Notes: generated by a model not told the origin, from the sequence alone. 64,000 nucleotides of DNA from Flavobacterium psychrophilum (GCA_945860385.1 CAMAQD010000005.1:83682-147681); one strand, 5' to 3'. Positions 18,723 through 27,681 are shown, numbered from the stretch's first letter. Numbers and translations are program-made.

Positions 18723-19088
18723 ATGAAAAATATTCTATTCGTTTTCCTTGTAACATTTTCAATACATTGTTTTGCACAAGATACTATTACAACCACTAAA
18801 GTCAATGATTATATGGACAAAGAAGTTTGTGTACTAGGTAAAGTAGTCTCGTTTAAACTTGCTAGCGAGGGAAAATTTACCAATTACATCAACATCGACA
18901 AACCCTATCCAGAAAGTGTTTTTACGGTGGTAATTACTAACAATTATCTCGAAAAACTAAACATCAAAATCGAAGATTTGAAAGACAAAACCATATATAT
19001 AAAAGGTAAAATCACTACTTATAAAAACGACCCAAAACAAATTCCGCAAATTTTCAATCCGATAAGTATTGTGGTAAAAAAGGAGTGA
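18723..19088 (+). CDS. small secreted OB-fold-like protein
   Basis: A 121-residue exported protein with signal peptide MKNILFVFLVTFSIHCFAQ. The mature part (VNDYMDKEVCVLGKVVSFKLA ... YINIDKPYPESVFTVVI ... IEDLKDKTIYIKGKITTY) follows the strand order of small OB-fold domains: a 'V.G.V' first strand, a central 'IN.....P...F' and a closing 'I.VKG.I' strand. OB folds often bind nucleic acid, fitting its position directly after the EEP nuclease, but binding is not demonstrated. It is likely co-transcribed with that nuclease. Confidence 0.65.
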   Translation: MKNILFVFLVTFSIHCFAQDTITTTKVNDYMDKEVCVLGKVVSFKLASEGKFTNYINIDKPYPESVFTVVITNNYLEKLNIKIEDLKDKTIYIKGKITTYKNDPKQIPQIFNPISIVVKKE

Positions 19089-19412
19089 TTTTTTGTTTTC
19101 AAGTCACAAACATTTAAAATCACTAAGATAGTTGGATTAGTAAGGAATCTCCCTAAGCTTAATTTCCATCACTATTTTAATGGTTTTTAAAACCGAAGTT
19201 TTGTAGATTTCGAGTATACATTATTTTCAAAAACAATCAGGCATTTTAAATTAAGAAAGAATTAAGATTTTTATCTGTTTAAAACAATACTTTTGCCAAA
19301 AATTAAATTTTAGCATCCACAATGGACGATTATTATTCGAAGAGAACAAAATACAAACTGGAATAGTCGTTGCCTAATGTAAGCGATTTTCCTCAACACC
19401 TCGCATTGCATT
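19089..19412. other. 324-base intergenic region with the corA promoter
   Basis: The only signal I can support is a -7 box TACTTTTG at 19288-19295, giving a leader of roughly 110 bases before corA. No convincing coding frame is seen. I could not identify a known Mg-sensing leader structure, though a leader this long before corA leaves room for one. Confidence 0.45.
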
Positions 19413-20339
19413 ATGATTACGTATTACAAAAACAACAAAGGTTTAATCCAAACCGAAAATCGTGAAGAAAACTCCTGGATTAATGTAGTTTGTCCAACAA
19501 AAGAAGAAACCAGATTCCTGCTTAAAGAACTCCAAATTCCCGAAGATTTTTATAGCGATATCGAAGATATTGACGAACGACCTCGTATCGAAATCGAAAA
19601 CGGCTGGACGCTTATAATTCTACGAATTCCTTTCAAAAGCGAGGATCCAAAACTGCCGTTTAACACAGCACCACTAGGATTAATGTTTAAAAAAGATATT
19701 TTTATTTCGCTTTGTTTTCATCAAACCGACATCCTTTCTGATTTTGTTTTATATACCAAACGCAAGAAAATTTCAATCGAAAATGACTTCGATTTAGTAT
19801 TAAAATTACTGCTTTCCTCAAGCATTTGGTTCTTGAAATACCTAAAACAAATCAACCAAAGAATCAAACTTGCCGAAGACAACCTCGAAGAATCCATCAA
19901 AAACGAAGAGCTTCAAGCCCTGTGGCAAATAGAAAAATGTTTAGTCTTTTTTGTAACTTCACTGAAAGGCAATGATGTTTTATTCCGAAGAATCAAAAAT
20001 TTAAAAGCCCATCAAGACACTTACGACCCCGAATTGCTCGAAGATGTCGAAATCGAATTACGCCAAGCCGAGGAAACCACCAATATTTACAGCAACATCC
20101 TTACCGGGATGATGGATGCGTATGCCTCAGTAATTTCAAATAACTTAAACGTCATAATGAAAAGGCTCACATCCATATCGATTATTTTGATGATTCCCAC
20201 CGTAATCGCCAGTTTATACGGAATGAATGTACCCAATAATTTTCAGGAAAACCCTTATGGATTTTGGTTGGTATTGTCCATTTCGCTTATAGTTTCGGTT
20301 TTCGGAGTGTTATTGTTCAAGAAAAAAAATATGTTTTAG
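19413..20339 (+). CDS. corA: CorA-family divalent-metal (Mg2+/Co2+) transporter
   Basis: A 308-residue CorA-type channel. The large cytoplasmic N-terminal domain is followed by two C-terminal membrane segments; the signature YGMNVP sits at the end of TM1 (LTSISIILMIPTVIASLYGMN), and TM2 is FWLVLSISLIVSVFGVLLFKKK. The family forms pentamers that admit Mg2+ or Co2+ down the membrane potential. It has its own promoter and a long leader. A composite inverted repeat follows 8 bases after the stop. Confidence 0.93.
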   Translation: MITYYKNNKGLIQTENREENSWINVVCPTKEETRFLLKELQIPEDFYSDIEDIDERPRIEIENGWTLIILRIPFKSEDPKLPFNTAPLGLMFKKDIFISLCFHQTDILSDFVLYTKRKKISIENDFDLVLKLLLSSSIWFLKYLKQINQRIKLAEDNLEESIKNEELQALWQIEKCLVFFVTSLKGNDVLFRRIKNLKAHQDTYDPELLEDVEIELRQAEETTNIYSNILTGMMDAYASVISNNLNVIMKRLTSISIILMIPTVIASLYGMNVPNNFQENPYGFWLVLSISLIVSVFGVLLFKKKNMF

Positions 20340-20347
20340 ATTTTTTC

Positions 20348-20493
20348 AGGAGCTAATCCCGCTTTCCGTTAAAATCTTGTTCCATAAAGGCTATTTTTCT
20401 AAGCCAAAAAAGGAGCTTCCGCTGGTCGCTCTTTTTAGGCAAGAAAAAATTAGCCTTTCTTGTAACAAGGATTTCCACTTCACTCGGGGCTAA
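20348..20493. repeat. composite intergenic inverted repeat, long copy with nested arm
   Basis: This 146-base element begins AGGAGCTAATCCCGCTTTCC and ends GGATTTCCACTTCACTCGGGGCTAA, the same boundary motifs as at 3832-3909. The arms pair in layers: ATCTTGTT with AACAAGGAT, AAAGGCTA with TAGCCTTT, and an inner GCCAAAAAAGGAGC with GCTCTTTTTAGGC. The apex (AGGAGCTTCCGCTGGTC) repeats the head motif, as if one element were nested in another. Confidence 0.7.
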
Positions 20494-20560
20494 AAAACCT
20501 GACTACATTCTAAACCTTTAGGAAACTTTAGGTTTTCTTTACAATATCAAAGGAATACAA

Positions 20561-20568
20561 TATATTTG
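20561..20568 (+). promoter_or_regulatory. -7 box of the aldehyde dehydrogenase gene
   Basis: TATATTTG matches TAnnTTTG exactly and ends 36 bases before the ATG. No clear -33 TTTG is seen at the usual distance. Confidence 0.5.
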
Positions 20569-20604
20569 TAAATAAATATAACAATTCTAACTCATAAAGT
20601 TACA

Positions 20605-22158
20605 ATGATAACAACAGCAGATCAATTCGGAATGAAGGAAGCCTTATCGCAATTAGGCATAAAAATCATAAACGAAGGAACTTCAACAGGAATTCAGCAT
20701 TTTTCAAATGGAGAAATCCTAGATAGCCATTCGCCGGTTGACGGACAATTAATCGCTTCTGTAAAAACTACTTCCGCCACTGATTACGAAAAAGTAATGC
20801 AAACTGCCTCTGCAGCTTTCAAAACTTTTCGATTAATGCCGGCACCACAACGTGGCGAAATCGTGCGCCAGTTTGGAGATAAATTAAGAAAAAATAAGGA
20901 AGCATTAGGCAAATTGGTTTCCTACGAAATGGGAAAATCATTGCAGGAAGGCTATGGCGAAGTTCAGGAAATGATTGATATTTGTGATTTTGCCGTGGGA
21001 CTTTCGCGTCAATTGCACGGACTCACAATGCATTCAGAACGTCCAGGACATAGGATGTACGAACAATATCATGCAATGGGAATCGTTGGAATCATTTCGG
21101 CATTTAATTTTCCGGTTGCGGTTTGGGCTTGGAACACCTCTTTGGCTTGGATTTGTGGCGATGTTTGCGTCTGGAAACCATCAGAGAAAACACCTCTTTG
21201 TGGCATTGCTTGTCAAAACATTATAGCCGAAGTAATTAAAGAAAATAATTTACCAGAAGGAATTTCTTGCCTCATAAATGGCGATTATAAAGTGGGACAA
21301 TTAATGACAAATGATCAACGAGTTCCTTTAATTTCGGCTACAGGTTCTACCCGAATGGGGAAAATTGTGGCGCAATCAGTTGCCGCTAGATTAGGAAAAT
21401 CATTGCTCGAACTAGGAGGCAACAATGCGATAATTGTAACTCCTGATGCCGATATCAAAATGACCGTAATCGGAGCTGTTTTCGGAGCTGTAGGAACTGC
21501 AGGACAACGTTGCACATCAACCCGTCGTTTAATAATTCATGAAAGTATTTATGATAAAGTAAAAGAAGCTATAGTTTCGGCTTACGGCCAATTAAAAATA
21601 GGAAATCCACTGGACGAAAACAATCATGTTGGACCACTTATTGACCTAAAAGCTGTAGAAATGTATACTAATGCTTTATCAAAAGTGGTTGCCGAAGGCG
21701 GAAAACTTATCGTTCAAGGCGGAGTACTTGCGGGCAAAGGATACGAAAGTGGTTGCTATGTAAAACCAGCCATTGCAGAAGGAAAGAATTCATACGAAAT
21801 CGTGCAACACGAAACTTTTGCTCCTATATTGTATTTGTTGAAATATTCTGGTTCGATTGAAAATGCTATCGAAATTCAAAACGGAGTTGCTCAAGGATTA
21901 TCTTCAGCCATTATGACCAATAATTTGCGTGAAGCCGAACTTTTCTTGTCGGTAACGGGATCCGATTGTGGTATTGCCAATGTCAATATTGGAACATCCG
22001 GGGCAGAAATAGGAGGTGCTTTTGGAGGAGAAAAAGAAACAGGTGGCGGACGCGAATCCGGTTCCGATGCTTGGAAAATCTATATGCGTCGTCAAACCAA
22101 TACGATTAATTACACCACGAGTTTACCATTGGCACAAGGAATAAAATTTGATTTGTAA
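20605..22158 (+). CDS. ALDH7-type aldehyde dehydrogenase (aminoadipate-semialdehyde type)
   Basis: A 517-residue NAD(P)-dependent aldehyde dehydrogenase. Catalytic residues are visible: LLELGGNNAIIV (general base Glu) and GTAGQRCTSTRRLI (nucleophilic Cys), plus FNFPVAVWAWNTSLAW and the C-terminal FGGEKETGGGRESGSDAWKIYMRRQTN. The ending and the 'GQRCTSTRR' form place it in the ALDH7/antiquitin group, which oxidises alpha-aminoadipate semialdehyde in lysine breakdown; exact substrate is inference. It is monocistronic, ending at a strong bidirectional terminator. Confidence 0.9.
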   Translation: MITTADQFGMKEALSQLGIKIINEGTSTGIQHFSNGEILDSHSPVDGQLIASVKTTSATDYEKVMQTASAAFKTFRLMPAPQRGEIVRQFGDKLRKNKEALGKLVSYEMGKSLQEGYGEVQEMIDICDFAVGLSRQLHGLTMHSERPGHRMYEQYHAMGIVGIISAFNFPVAVWAWNTSLAWICGDVCVWKPSEKTPLCGIACQNIIAEVIKENNLPEGISCLINGDYKVGQLMTNDQRVPLISATGSTRMGKIVAQSVAARLGKSLLELGGNNAIIVTPDADIKMTVIGAVFGAVGTAGQRCTSTRRLIIHESIYDKVKEAIVSAYGQLKIGNPLDENNHVGPLIDLKAVEMYTNALSKVVAEGGKLIVQGGVLAGKGYESGCYVKPAIAEGKNSYEIVQHETFAPILYLLKYSGSIENAIEIQNGVAQGLSSAIMTNNLREAELFLSVTGSDCGIANVNIGTSGAEIGGAFGGEKETGGGRESGSDAWKIYMRRQTNTINYTTSLPLAQGIKFDL

Positions 22159-22173
22159 AGAAAAAATTCATAA

Positions 22174-22209
22174 AAAAAAGCGGCAAGATTTTCATCAAGC
22201 CGCTTTTTT
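22174..22209. terminator. bidirectional terminator
   Basis: AAAAAAGCGGC (22174-22184) pairs with GCCGCTTTTTT (22199-22209). It has A/T runs on both sides and lies between convergent genes, so it serves both. Confidence 0.9.
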
Positions 22210-22225
22210 GTTTGTTATAATCGTA

Positions 22226-22711
22226 CTAATCTAAATTGAACGAAGCTCCGATATTAAACGATGAGCCGTTATTGTATTTTGAAATAGCTTCAGAATCATA
22301 CTTTGCAAACGGAACTGAAAATTCAGTAAAAACTCCAAATCCTTCCGAGAAAAAATATCTTGCACCTAGATGTCCGCCAAAGTTTTTCAAACCTAAATTT
22401 AAACCAGGATACACATCAAATTTTGGAGAAACATTCATTACACTTCCTAAATTAGCATTAAATCTGGCCTTAGCATCAAAACGATATTCGGCATTTACGT
22501 CATTAATATTGCTTCCGCCCAATAAATAAGAGGAAAGAACACCAATCGAAAAGTTTTCGCCCAGTCCAAAATCAGCTATAGCTAAAATTCCAGAACCTCC
22601 ATTTTGCAAGGTCATACCAATGTTTAGTTTTGTATCTCCTTTTCCTTTAAAAGCTTGCGCATTTGCCATACAGATTGCACCTAGCATTACGATTGTAAAA
22701 ATTTTTTTCAT
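22226..22711 (-). CDS. small outer-membrane beta-barrel-like protein
   Basis: A 161-residue exported protein: signal peptide MKKIFTIVMLGAICMANAQA, then glycine-rich alternating strands (GSGILAIADFGLGENFSIGVLSSYLLGG; PGLNLGLKNFGGHLGARYFFSEGFGVFTEFS) ending SFNIGASFNLD. It looks like a small 8-stranded OmpA/W-like barrel and resembles a flavobacterial family I know as DUF6646, but I could not confirm that name. Function is unknown. A near-consensus promoter sits immediately upstream. Confidence 0.7.
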   Translation of the reverse strand: MKKIFTIVMLGAICMANAQAFKGKGDTKLNIGMTLQNGGSGILAIADFGLGENFSIGVLSSYLLGGSNINDVNAEYRFDAKARFNANLGSVMNVSPKFDVYPGLNLGLKNFGGHLGARYFFSEGFGVFTEFSVPFAKYDSEAISKYNNGSSFNIGASFNLD

Positions 22712-22727
22712 AATTATATTTTTTTTG

Positions 22728-22735
22728 CAAAGATA
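22728..22735 (-). promoter_or_regulatory. -7 box of the small barrel gene
   Basis: On the minus strand TATCTTTG fits TAnnTTTG and lies 16 bases upstream of the ATG at 22711, squeezed between it and the stop of the upstream phosphoesterase gene. Confidence 0.5.
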
Positions 22736-22741
22736 AGTATT

Positions 22742-23467
22742 TTAATTCCTCCCTTTTTCACTTGGGTATAAATTGGGTAAAGGTTCGCTTTGCCAAAACT
22801 CTTTTGTGTCCACATCCAGTATTGTTAATGGTCCTTTAAAAGCCGCTCCTGTGTCAATATTCCAAACGTTGACCATTTTGACCGGAATGGTTTTGCCAAT
22901 TCTGGAAACTGGCGTGTGACCAATGAAAACTTCTTCGTATAATGTGAATCGTTTTGGATACAACAAATCATTCTTTTTCATCTTTTTGTCCAATGCTAAT
23001 GCGGTTTCCCAAAGCGTTCTGTCCCAATAAAATAGCTCCGGAAAAAATTCATAAGCGACACCATTCATATTGGTAAAACCGGCGTGAATAAACAAACGAT
23101 TTTGTTCATCGAGATAATAATTCTCCAAAGATTTCAGGAAATTGATATGTTTTTGTTTGGTTTCGTTATTTATTTTAGTGTACGCCAAAACAGTTGATTC
23201 TCCGCCGTGTTTGTACCACATTGGGTTATCAATACTTTCGTCGAGCCATTTCAATAATAATTTGTCATGGTTGCCAAGGATGAAAATACAATTATGCGTC
23301 ATTTTCAATTCTATCAAATAATCAATCACTTGGGGCGATTGACTCCAGCCATCCACATAATCGCCTAGAAAAATTAATGTATCTTTTGGGGTAACATTGG
23401 CTCTTTCCATAATTTGGTGCAAAGCACGCAAACCACCGTGAATGTCGCCGATAACTAGTGTTCTCAT
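22742..23467 (-). CDS. calcineurin-like metallophosphoesterase (PPP-type phosphatase)
   Basis: A 241-residue phosphoesterase with the full metal-binding series: GDIHGG at the N-terminus, GDYVDGW, GNHD, a histidine in LFIHAGF and another in GHTP. This order is typical of bacterial serine/threonine phosphatases of the PrpA/ApaH-like group. I chose the start at MRTLVIGDIHGG (23467) because the motif normally lies within the first ten residues; longer frames from 23491 add MMCNKKNK and would overlap the upstream gene. It follows the AlbA_2 gene by 10 bases and is likely co-transcribed. Protein or dinucleotide substrate is unresolved. Confidence 0.9.
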   Translation of the reverse strand: MRTLVIGDIHGGLRALHQIMERANVTPKDTLIFLGDYVDGWSQSPQVIDYLIELKMTHNCIFILGNHDKLLLKWLDESIDNPMWYKHGGESTVLAYTKINNETKQKHINFLKSLENYYLDEQNRLFIHAGFTNMNGVAYEFFPELFYWDRTLWETALALDKKMKKNDLLYPKRFTLYEEVFIGHTPVSRIGKTIPVKMVNVWNIDTGAAFKGPLTILDVDTKEFWQSEPLPNLYPSEKGRN

Positions 23468-23477
23468 TTTGTTTTTT

Positions 23478-24617
23478 TTATTGCACATCATACTTCATTT
23501 TCCTCAAAATCCGCAAGGCTTCTTTAAAGGACAAATATACAGAAGTGAAAGGTTTCAAAAGCGTTTTGGCGTCAATCAATTTTTGCTTGGCATCTTCAAA
23601 TCCGTTGAGGTAACAAATCATAAATGTCGAGGGCAAATTTTCTAAATCTTTCTGTTCCCGCTCGGTTAACGAAAGCCCTTTTTGGAGTTTGTTCAGCAAA
23701 GAAATATTAGAATTATAAATATGGAACAACATTTTTCGGTTGAATTCCGGCGGTTGAAAAAGAATTTCATGATCAATTTTATAATAGCCGTTATCGTGAA
23801 AATAAATGGTTTGTTTTTCTAAAGGATAAAAACTCGTTTTGTCATTCAAACCCAAAGGAACATATTCGATAATCGTAAAAGAATCTTCGTCAAAAGTTAT
23901 CGTCACCACATCTTGAGCCGAATAAAAAAGCTTGATTTGCTCGTTAATCAGTTCAATATCAACCCTTGAAAGAAAGGTTGTGTCTCTTGATTTTTTAGGA
24001 ACGCCAGCCCAACAAATAACAAATAATTCTTTGAAAACCTTGTATTTTGGCGCCATATCTTTGTGCCGAAAATTCATAAAATCAATCACGCCATCTAGAG
24101 TATAACCAATACTATTTCTGGAATTATTTTCAATACCAATGACGGTTTCCGTGTTTTGATAATTTTTCTCAATTTCCTCTTCAACTGGAACGGTGTTGCT
24201 TCCTCGACGAATAAAAACGCTATTGGCAGGAATCGTATGAATGCCTTTTTTGAAATGCGAAGTTTTGCTTTTTGCTTTTATGGTAACCAATCCCACCACT
24301 TTATCTTTAGGCAAATTGGGGAACGGCACATTCTCATATTGAATTTTCGGAGGATTTTCGAGATAGGCATTGACCAAATTCTGAATCCGACTGTCGTCAA
24401 AAAAATCGTCACCTACAATTTCGTTATCATGATCTTCGACACCCACAACAATATAGGAATTATTGGCAGGGTTCGAGTTGGATAAAGCACAAATGTGTTT
24501 CAAGAATTTCGCTTTTCCTTCACGCGAATGCAAGTTCAATTGGCGTTTCTTGTCATAAAAACTGCTCTCATCATTGTGAGCCAATAGGTTTTTGATAAGC
24601 AGCCGTTTGTTAATCAC
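23478..24617 (-). CDS. AlbA_2 (Schlafen-type) putative DNA/ATP-binding protein
   Basis: A 379-residue cytoplasmic protein. The N-terminal half has the AlbA_2 pattern: EGKAKFLKHICALSNSNPANNSYIVVGVEDHDNEIVGDD, then PFPNLPKDKVVGLVTIKAKS, and NSVFIRRGSNTVPVEEEI at the end of the domain (about residue 165). The C-terminal half is unfamiliar, with strands and a helical tail (LLKPFTSVYLSFKEALRILRKMKYD). Bacteroidota carry many such proteins, annotated as ATP-binding or transcriptional regulators. Paired with a phosphatase, a regulatory role is plausible but unproven. Confidence 0.75.
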   Translation of the reverse strand: MINKRLLIKNLLAHNDESSFYDKKRQLNLHSREGKAKFLKHICALSNSNPANNSYIVVGVEDHDNEIVGDDFFDDSRIQNLVNAYLENPPKIQYENVPFPNLPKDKVVGLVTIKAKSKTSHFKKGIHTIPANSVFIRRGSNTVPVEEEIEKNYQNTETVIGIENNSRNSIGYTLDGVIDFMNFRHKDMAPKYKVFKELFVICWAGVPKKSRDTTFLSRVDIELINEQIKLFYSAQDVVTITFDEDSFTIIEYVPLGLNDKTSFYPLEKQTIYFHDNGYYKIDHEILFQPPEFNRKMLFHIYNSNISLLNKLQKGLSLTEREQKDLENLPSTFMICYLNGFEDAKQKLIDAKTLLKPFTSVYLSFKEALRILRKMKYDVQ

Positions 24618-24660
24618 TTTGTTTTAGGAATTTTGATTTGGGATTTGAAACGTATACTAC

Positions 24661-25422
24661 TTAAATATCTAAAGAGCGATTTACAATTGTTGCTGAGGCT
24701 TGAGCGGTTGGGAGAATAAGTAAGTCTGCAATATTTACATGATAAGGTCTTGAAATCACAAAATGAATTACATCGGCAATATCCTCTGGTGTCAAGGGTT
24801 TTAGGCCTTTATAAGTATTGTCAGCTTTGTCTTTGTCGCCTTTGAAACGCACTTCGCTAAACTCGGTTTCGACCATTCCCGGATGAATGGCTCCCACTCT
24901 AATTCCAAAGGGATTCAAGTCTATTCGCATACTTTTATTAAGGGCATCAACAGCAAATTTTGAAGCGCAATACACATTTCCGTTCGGATACACCTCTTTT
25001 CCGGCAATGGAGCCAATGTTGATAATATGACCTGATTTTTGTTCAATCATTTTTGGAATTACAGCTTTCGAAACATACAAAAGTCCTTTTACATTGATGT
25101 CGATCATAGCATCCCAATCGTCTAAATCGCCATCTTGTATTGGACTTAAACCGTGTGCATTTCCAGCATTATTTATCAAAACATCAATTTTAGAAAAGGC
25201 AGAAGGCAAAGAACTAATGCTTTCAAAAACTGCTTTTTTATCCCGAACATCAAAGCATAAAGTATGGATTTCAGTAAATTCAGAAAGTTCTTTTTTTAGC
25301 GCTATCAATCGTTCTTCTCTTCGGCCACAAAGGATAATTTTATAATTATTTTGGGCCAATATTCTTGCAGTTGCTCTTCCAATTCCGCTTGTTGCTCCTG
25401 TTACTAGGGCTATTTTACTCAT
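24661..25422 (-). CDS. short-chain dehydrogenase/reductase (YdfG-like)
   Basis: A 253-residue classical SDR. The nucleotide-binding motif is TGATSGIGRATA at the N-terminus, followed by NNAG (NAGNAHG) and the catalytic Ser, Tyr-x-x-x-Lys (IINIGSIAGKEVYPNGNVYCASKFAVD). CGRREERL after the second strand predicts an NADP(H) preference. It resembles YdfG-type 3-hydroxy acid dehydrogenases (GMVETEFSEVRFKGD and the C-terminal HVNIADLLILPTAQ), but the substrate is inference. It stands alone on the minus strand. Confidence 0.9.
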   Translation of the reverse strand: MSKIALVTGATSGIGRATARILAQNNYKIILCGRREERLIALKKELSEFTEIHTLCFDVRDKKAVFESISSLPSAFSKIDVLINNAGNAHGLSPIQDGDLDDWDAMIDINVKGLLYVSKAVIPKMIEQKSGHIINIGSIAGKEVYPNGNVYCASKFAVDALNKSMRIDLNPFGIRVGAIHPGMVETEFSEVRFKGDKDKADNTYKGLKPLTPEDIADVIHFVISRPYHVNIADLLILPTAQASATIVNRSLDI

Positions 25423-25588
25423 AATTTATTTTTTTAAACAGTATTTGTTATTTTTTTTGGCTTTACAATTAATCGCCTTGGTTTTAATTTTAATAATTTA
25501 AACCATTTAGAAAATTAAGTGTCATTAAGGCTTAATTTACTTAATTTCTTATTGTTTTTAATTTAATGTTTTATTTTTTAAATAAATT

Positions 25589-26461
25589 TTATGGAACTGG
25601 ATTTCCAACACTTTCTGTCCAAAATGCAAACCAATCTTCTAATTCCATTTCAACTGTTGTAGCTTTCATCAAATTAGAAATTCTGCTTTTATCGGCTGTG
25701 CCAAAAACAGGTAAAATTCCAGCCGGATGTTTTAAAATCCAAGCTAGAAGCAAAACATCAATTTCCACATTGTATTTTGTTGAAAGTGTTGTTGCTAATT
25801 TTTTAACTCGAATAGATTTTTCATCATTTTTTTTGAAGACACTACCCAGCGGTGACCAAGACATTGGTTGAATTTTGTTACGTTGCATATGGTCTAAACT
25901 TCCGTCGAGCATCGGTTCTAAATGGGTGACTGAAAACTCTATTTGGTTGAAATTAATTTTCGTTTTGGTCTGAATTAAATCCGTTTGGCTCGGAGTGAAA
26001 TTCGAAACACCAAAATCCAGAATTTTTCCTTCGGATTTAAGTTTTTCAATCGCTTCGGCAATCTCGTCAACTTTCATAAGCGGACTTGGTCGATGCAACA
26101 AAAACAAATCCAGATACTCTGTTTTCAAATTTCTCAAAGAGTTTTCCGCTGACCAAATGATGTGTGATTTCGAATAGTCGTAGTGATGGATTTTAGTATT
26201 TCTGTTTGCGGTTGGTAATTGAATGCCACATTTTGAAATCAGTTGAATGTCTTCTCTTTTAATTTGGCTTTCGCCAAAAGCGTTCCCGAAATCGGCCTCG
26301 TTGGTGTACCCACCATAAATATCAGCATGATCAAAGGTGGTAATTCCGATTTCAAGACAGGAATTCATTAAATCAATCATCTGATTTTTGTCCAGATTCT
26401 TACCCCAAATTCCCCAAGTCATCGTGCCAGCTATAATTTTTGAAAAAGGTATTTTTGTCAT
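25589..26461 (-). CDS. aldo/keto reductase (YdhF-like)
   Basis: A 290-residue NADPH-dependent reductase with the AKR barrel and tetrad: Asp and Tyr in FDHADIYGGY, Lys in LISKCGIQ, His in LFLLHRPSPLM. GVSNFTPSQ and LLAWILKHPAGILPVFGT are further family hallmarks. It resembles the YdhF group, with MTWGIWGKN near the N-terminus. Substrate is unknown. It is divergent from moxR across 213 bases that hold no identified gene. Confidence 0.9.
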   Translation of the reverse strand: MTKIPFSKIIAGTMTWGIWGKNLDKNQMIDLMNSCLEIGITTFDHADIYGGYTNEADFGNAFGESQIKREDIQLISKCGIQLPTANRNTKIHHYDYSKSHIIWSAENSLRNLKTEYLDLFLLHRPSPLMKVDEIAEAIEKLKSEGKILDFGVSNFTPSQTDLIQTKTKINFNQIEFSVTHLEPMLDGSLDHMQRNKIQPMSWSPLGSVFKKNDEKSIRVKKLATTLSTKYNVEIDVLLLAWILKHPAGILPVFGTADKSRISNLMKATTVEMELEDWFAFWTESVGNPVP

Positions 26462-26674
26462 TAGTTTTAATTGTATAAAATTAGTGGTGGATTCTTAATT
26501 TTGAAGTGTTTTTTTTTGAAAGTCTAAATTTATGAAAATAGTATCATAAAACATCCTTAAAATTCAGTGTTTGTGAGAAGTTTTAACCATTTTTTAACAT
26601 CTTACTTCTAAAAAAAAATTCAATTTGCACCATCAAAATAAACGAACACAGTTTAAGGTAATTAAAATACTAAA

Positions 26675-27679
26675 ATGGAAGAAAATACAAGTACTTTGGA
26701 CATTAGAGCCATCAATGAAAAGATAGAAAGAGAAAGCGCTTTTATCGATTTGCTTACAATGGAAATGAATAAAGTAATCGTAGGTCAAAAACATATGATC
26801 GAGCGATTATTAATTGGACTTTTAGGGCAGGGACATATCTTACTTGAAGGGGTTCCCGGATTGGCAAAAACATTAGCGATAAACACTTTGGCGCAAGCCG
26901 TTCACGGTTCGTTTAGCAGAATCCAGTTTACACCAGATTTATTGCCAGCCGATGTTGTGGGAACCATGATTTACAACATTAAATCCAATGAATTTTCTAT
27001 AAAAAAAGGACCCATTTTCGCCAATTTCGTTCTTGCTGATGAGATTAACCGTGCGCCTGCCAAAGTGCAATCCGCATTATTAGAAGCGATGCAGGAAAAA
27101 CAAGTAACTATTGGAGACACTACTTTTAAATTAGACAAACCTTTTTTAGTTTTAGCAACTCAAAATCCAATCGAGCAAGAAGGAACTTATCCTTTACCAG
27201 AAGCGCAAGTCGATCGTTTTATGTTGAAAACCGTGATTGATTATCCAAAAATGGAGGACGAAAGAATGGTGGTTCGTCAAAACCTAAAAGGGAATTACGA
27301 AAAAGTAAATCCGGTAGTTTCTGTAGAACAGATTTTACGGGCACAAGAAGCGGTTCGTGAAGTTTATATGGACGAAAAAATCGAAAAATATATTCTTGAT
27401 ATCGTTTTTGCCACTCGTTATCCAGAGAAATATAAATTAGCTGATTTGAAACCGCTCATCAGTTTCGGAGCTTCACCACGTGGAAGTATCAACTTGGCCA
27501 ATGCAGCAAAATGTTATGCTTTTATCAAACGTCGTGGGTATGTAATTCCAGAAGATGTTCGCGCAGTAGTTCATGATGTGTTGCGTCACAGAATTGGAAT
27601 CACTTACGAAGCCGAAGCCGAAAATATCACCTCGGTTGATATCATCAACAAAATCGTAAACGAGATTGAAGTACCGTAA
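26675..27679 (+). CDS. MoxR-family AAA+ ATPase
   Basis: First gene of the Bat operon. The 334-residue AAA+ protein has Walker A GVPGLAKT (residues 59-66), Walker B VLADEIN (about 119-125) and the MoxR signature ATQNPIEQEGTYPLPEAQVDRFM. MoxR ATPases act as chaperones that, with von Willebrand A proteins, mature or insert metal centres or assemble envelope complexes. The C-terminal lid (FGASPRGSINLANAAKCYAFIKRRGYVIPEDV) is intact. Followed by DUF58 and the bat genes in conserved order. Confidence 0.95.
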   Translation: MEENTSTLDIRAINEKIERESAFIDLLTMEMNKVIVGQKHMIERLLIGLLGQGHILLEGVPGLAKTLAINTLAQAVHGSFSRIQFTPDLLPADVVGTMIYNIKSNEFSIKKGPIFANFVLADEINRAPAKVQSALLEAMQEKQVTIGDTTFKLDKPFLVLATQNPIEQEGTYPLPEAQVDRFMLKTVIDYPKMEDERMVVRQNLKGNYEKVNPVVSVEQILRAQEAVREVYMDEKIEKYILDIVFATRYPEKYKLADLKPLISFGASPRGSINLANAAKCYAFIKRRGYVIPEDVRAVVHDVLRHRIGITYEAEAENITSVDIINKIVNEIEVP

Positions 27680-27681
27680 AT

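Noticed and set aside
23478-24617. AlbA_2 protein as part of an anti-phage system
   Set aside because: Neighbours are a phosphatase and an oxidoreductase; no nuclease, toxin or mobile-element gene adjoins it.
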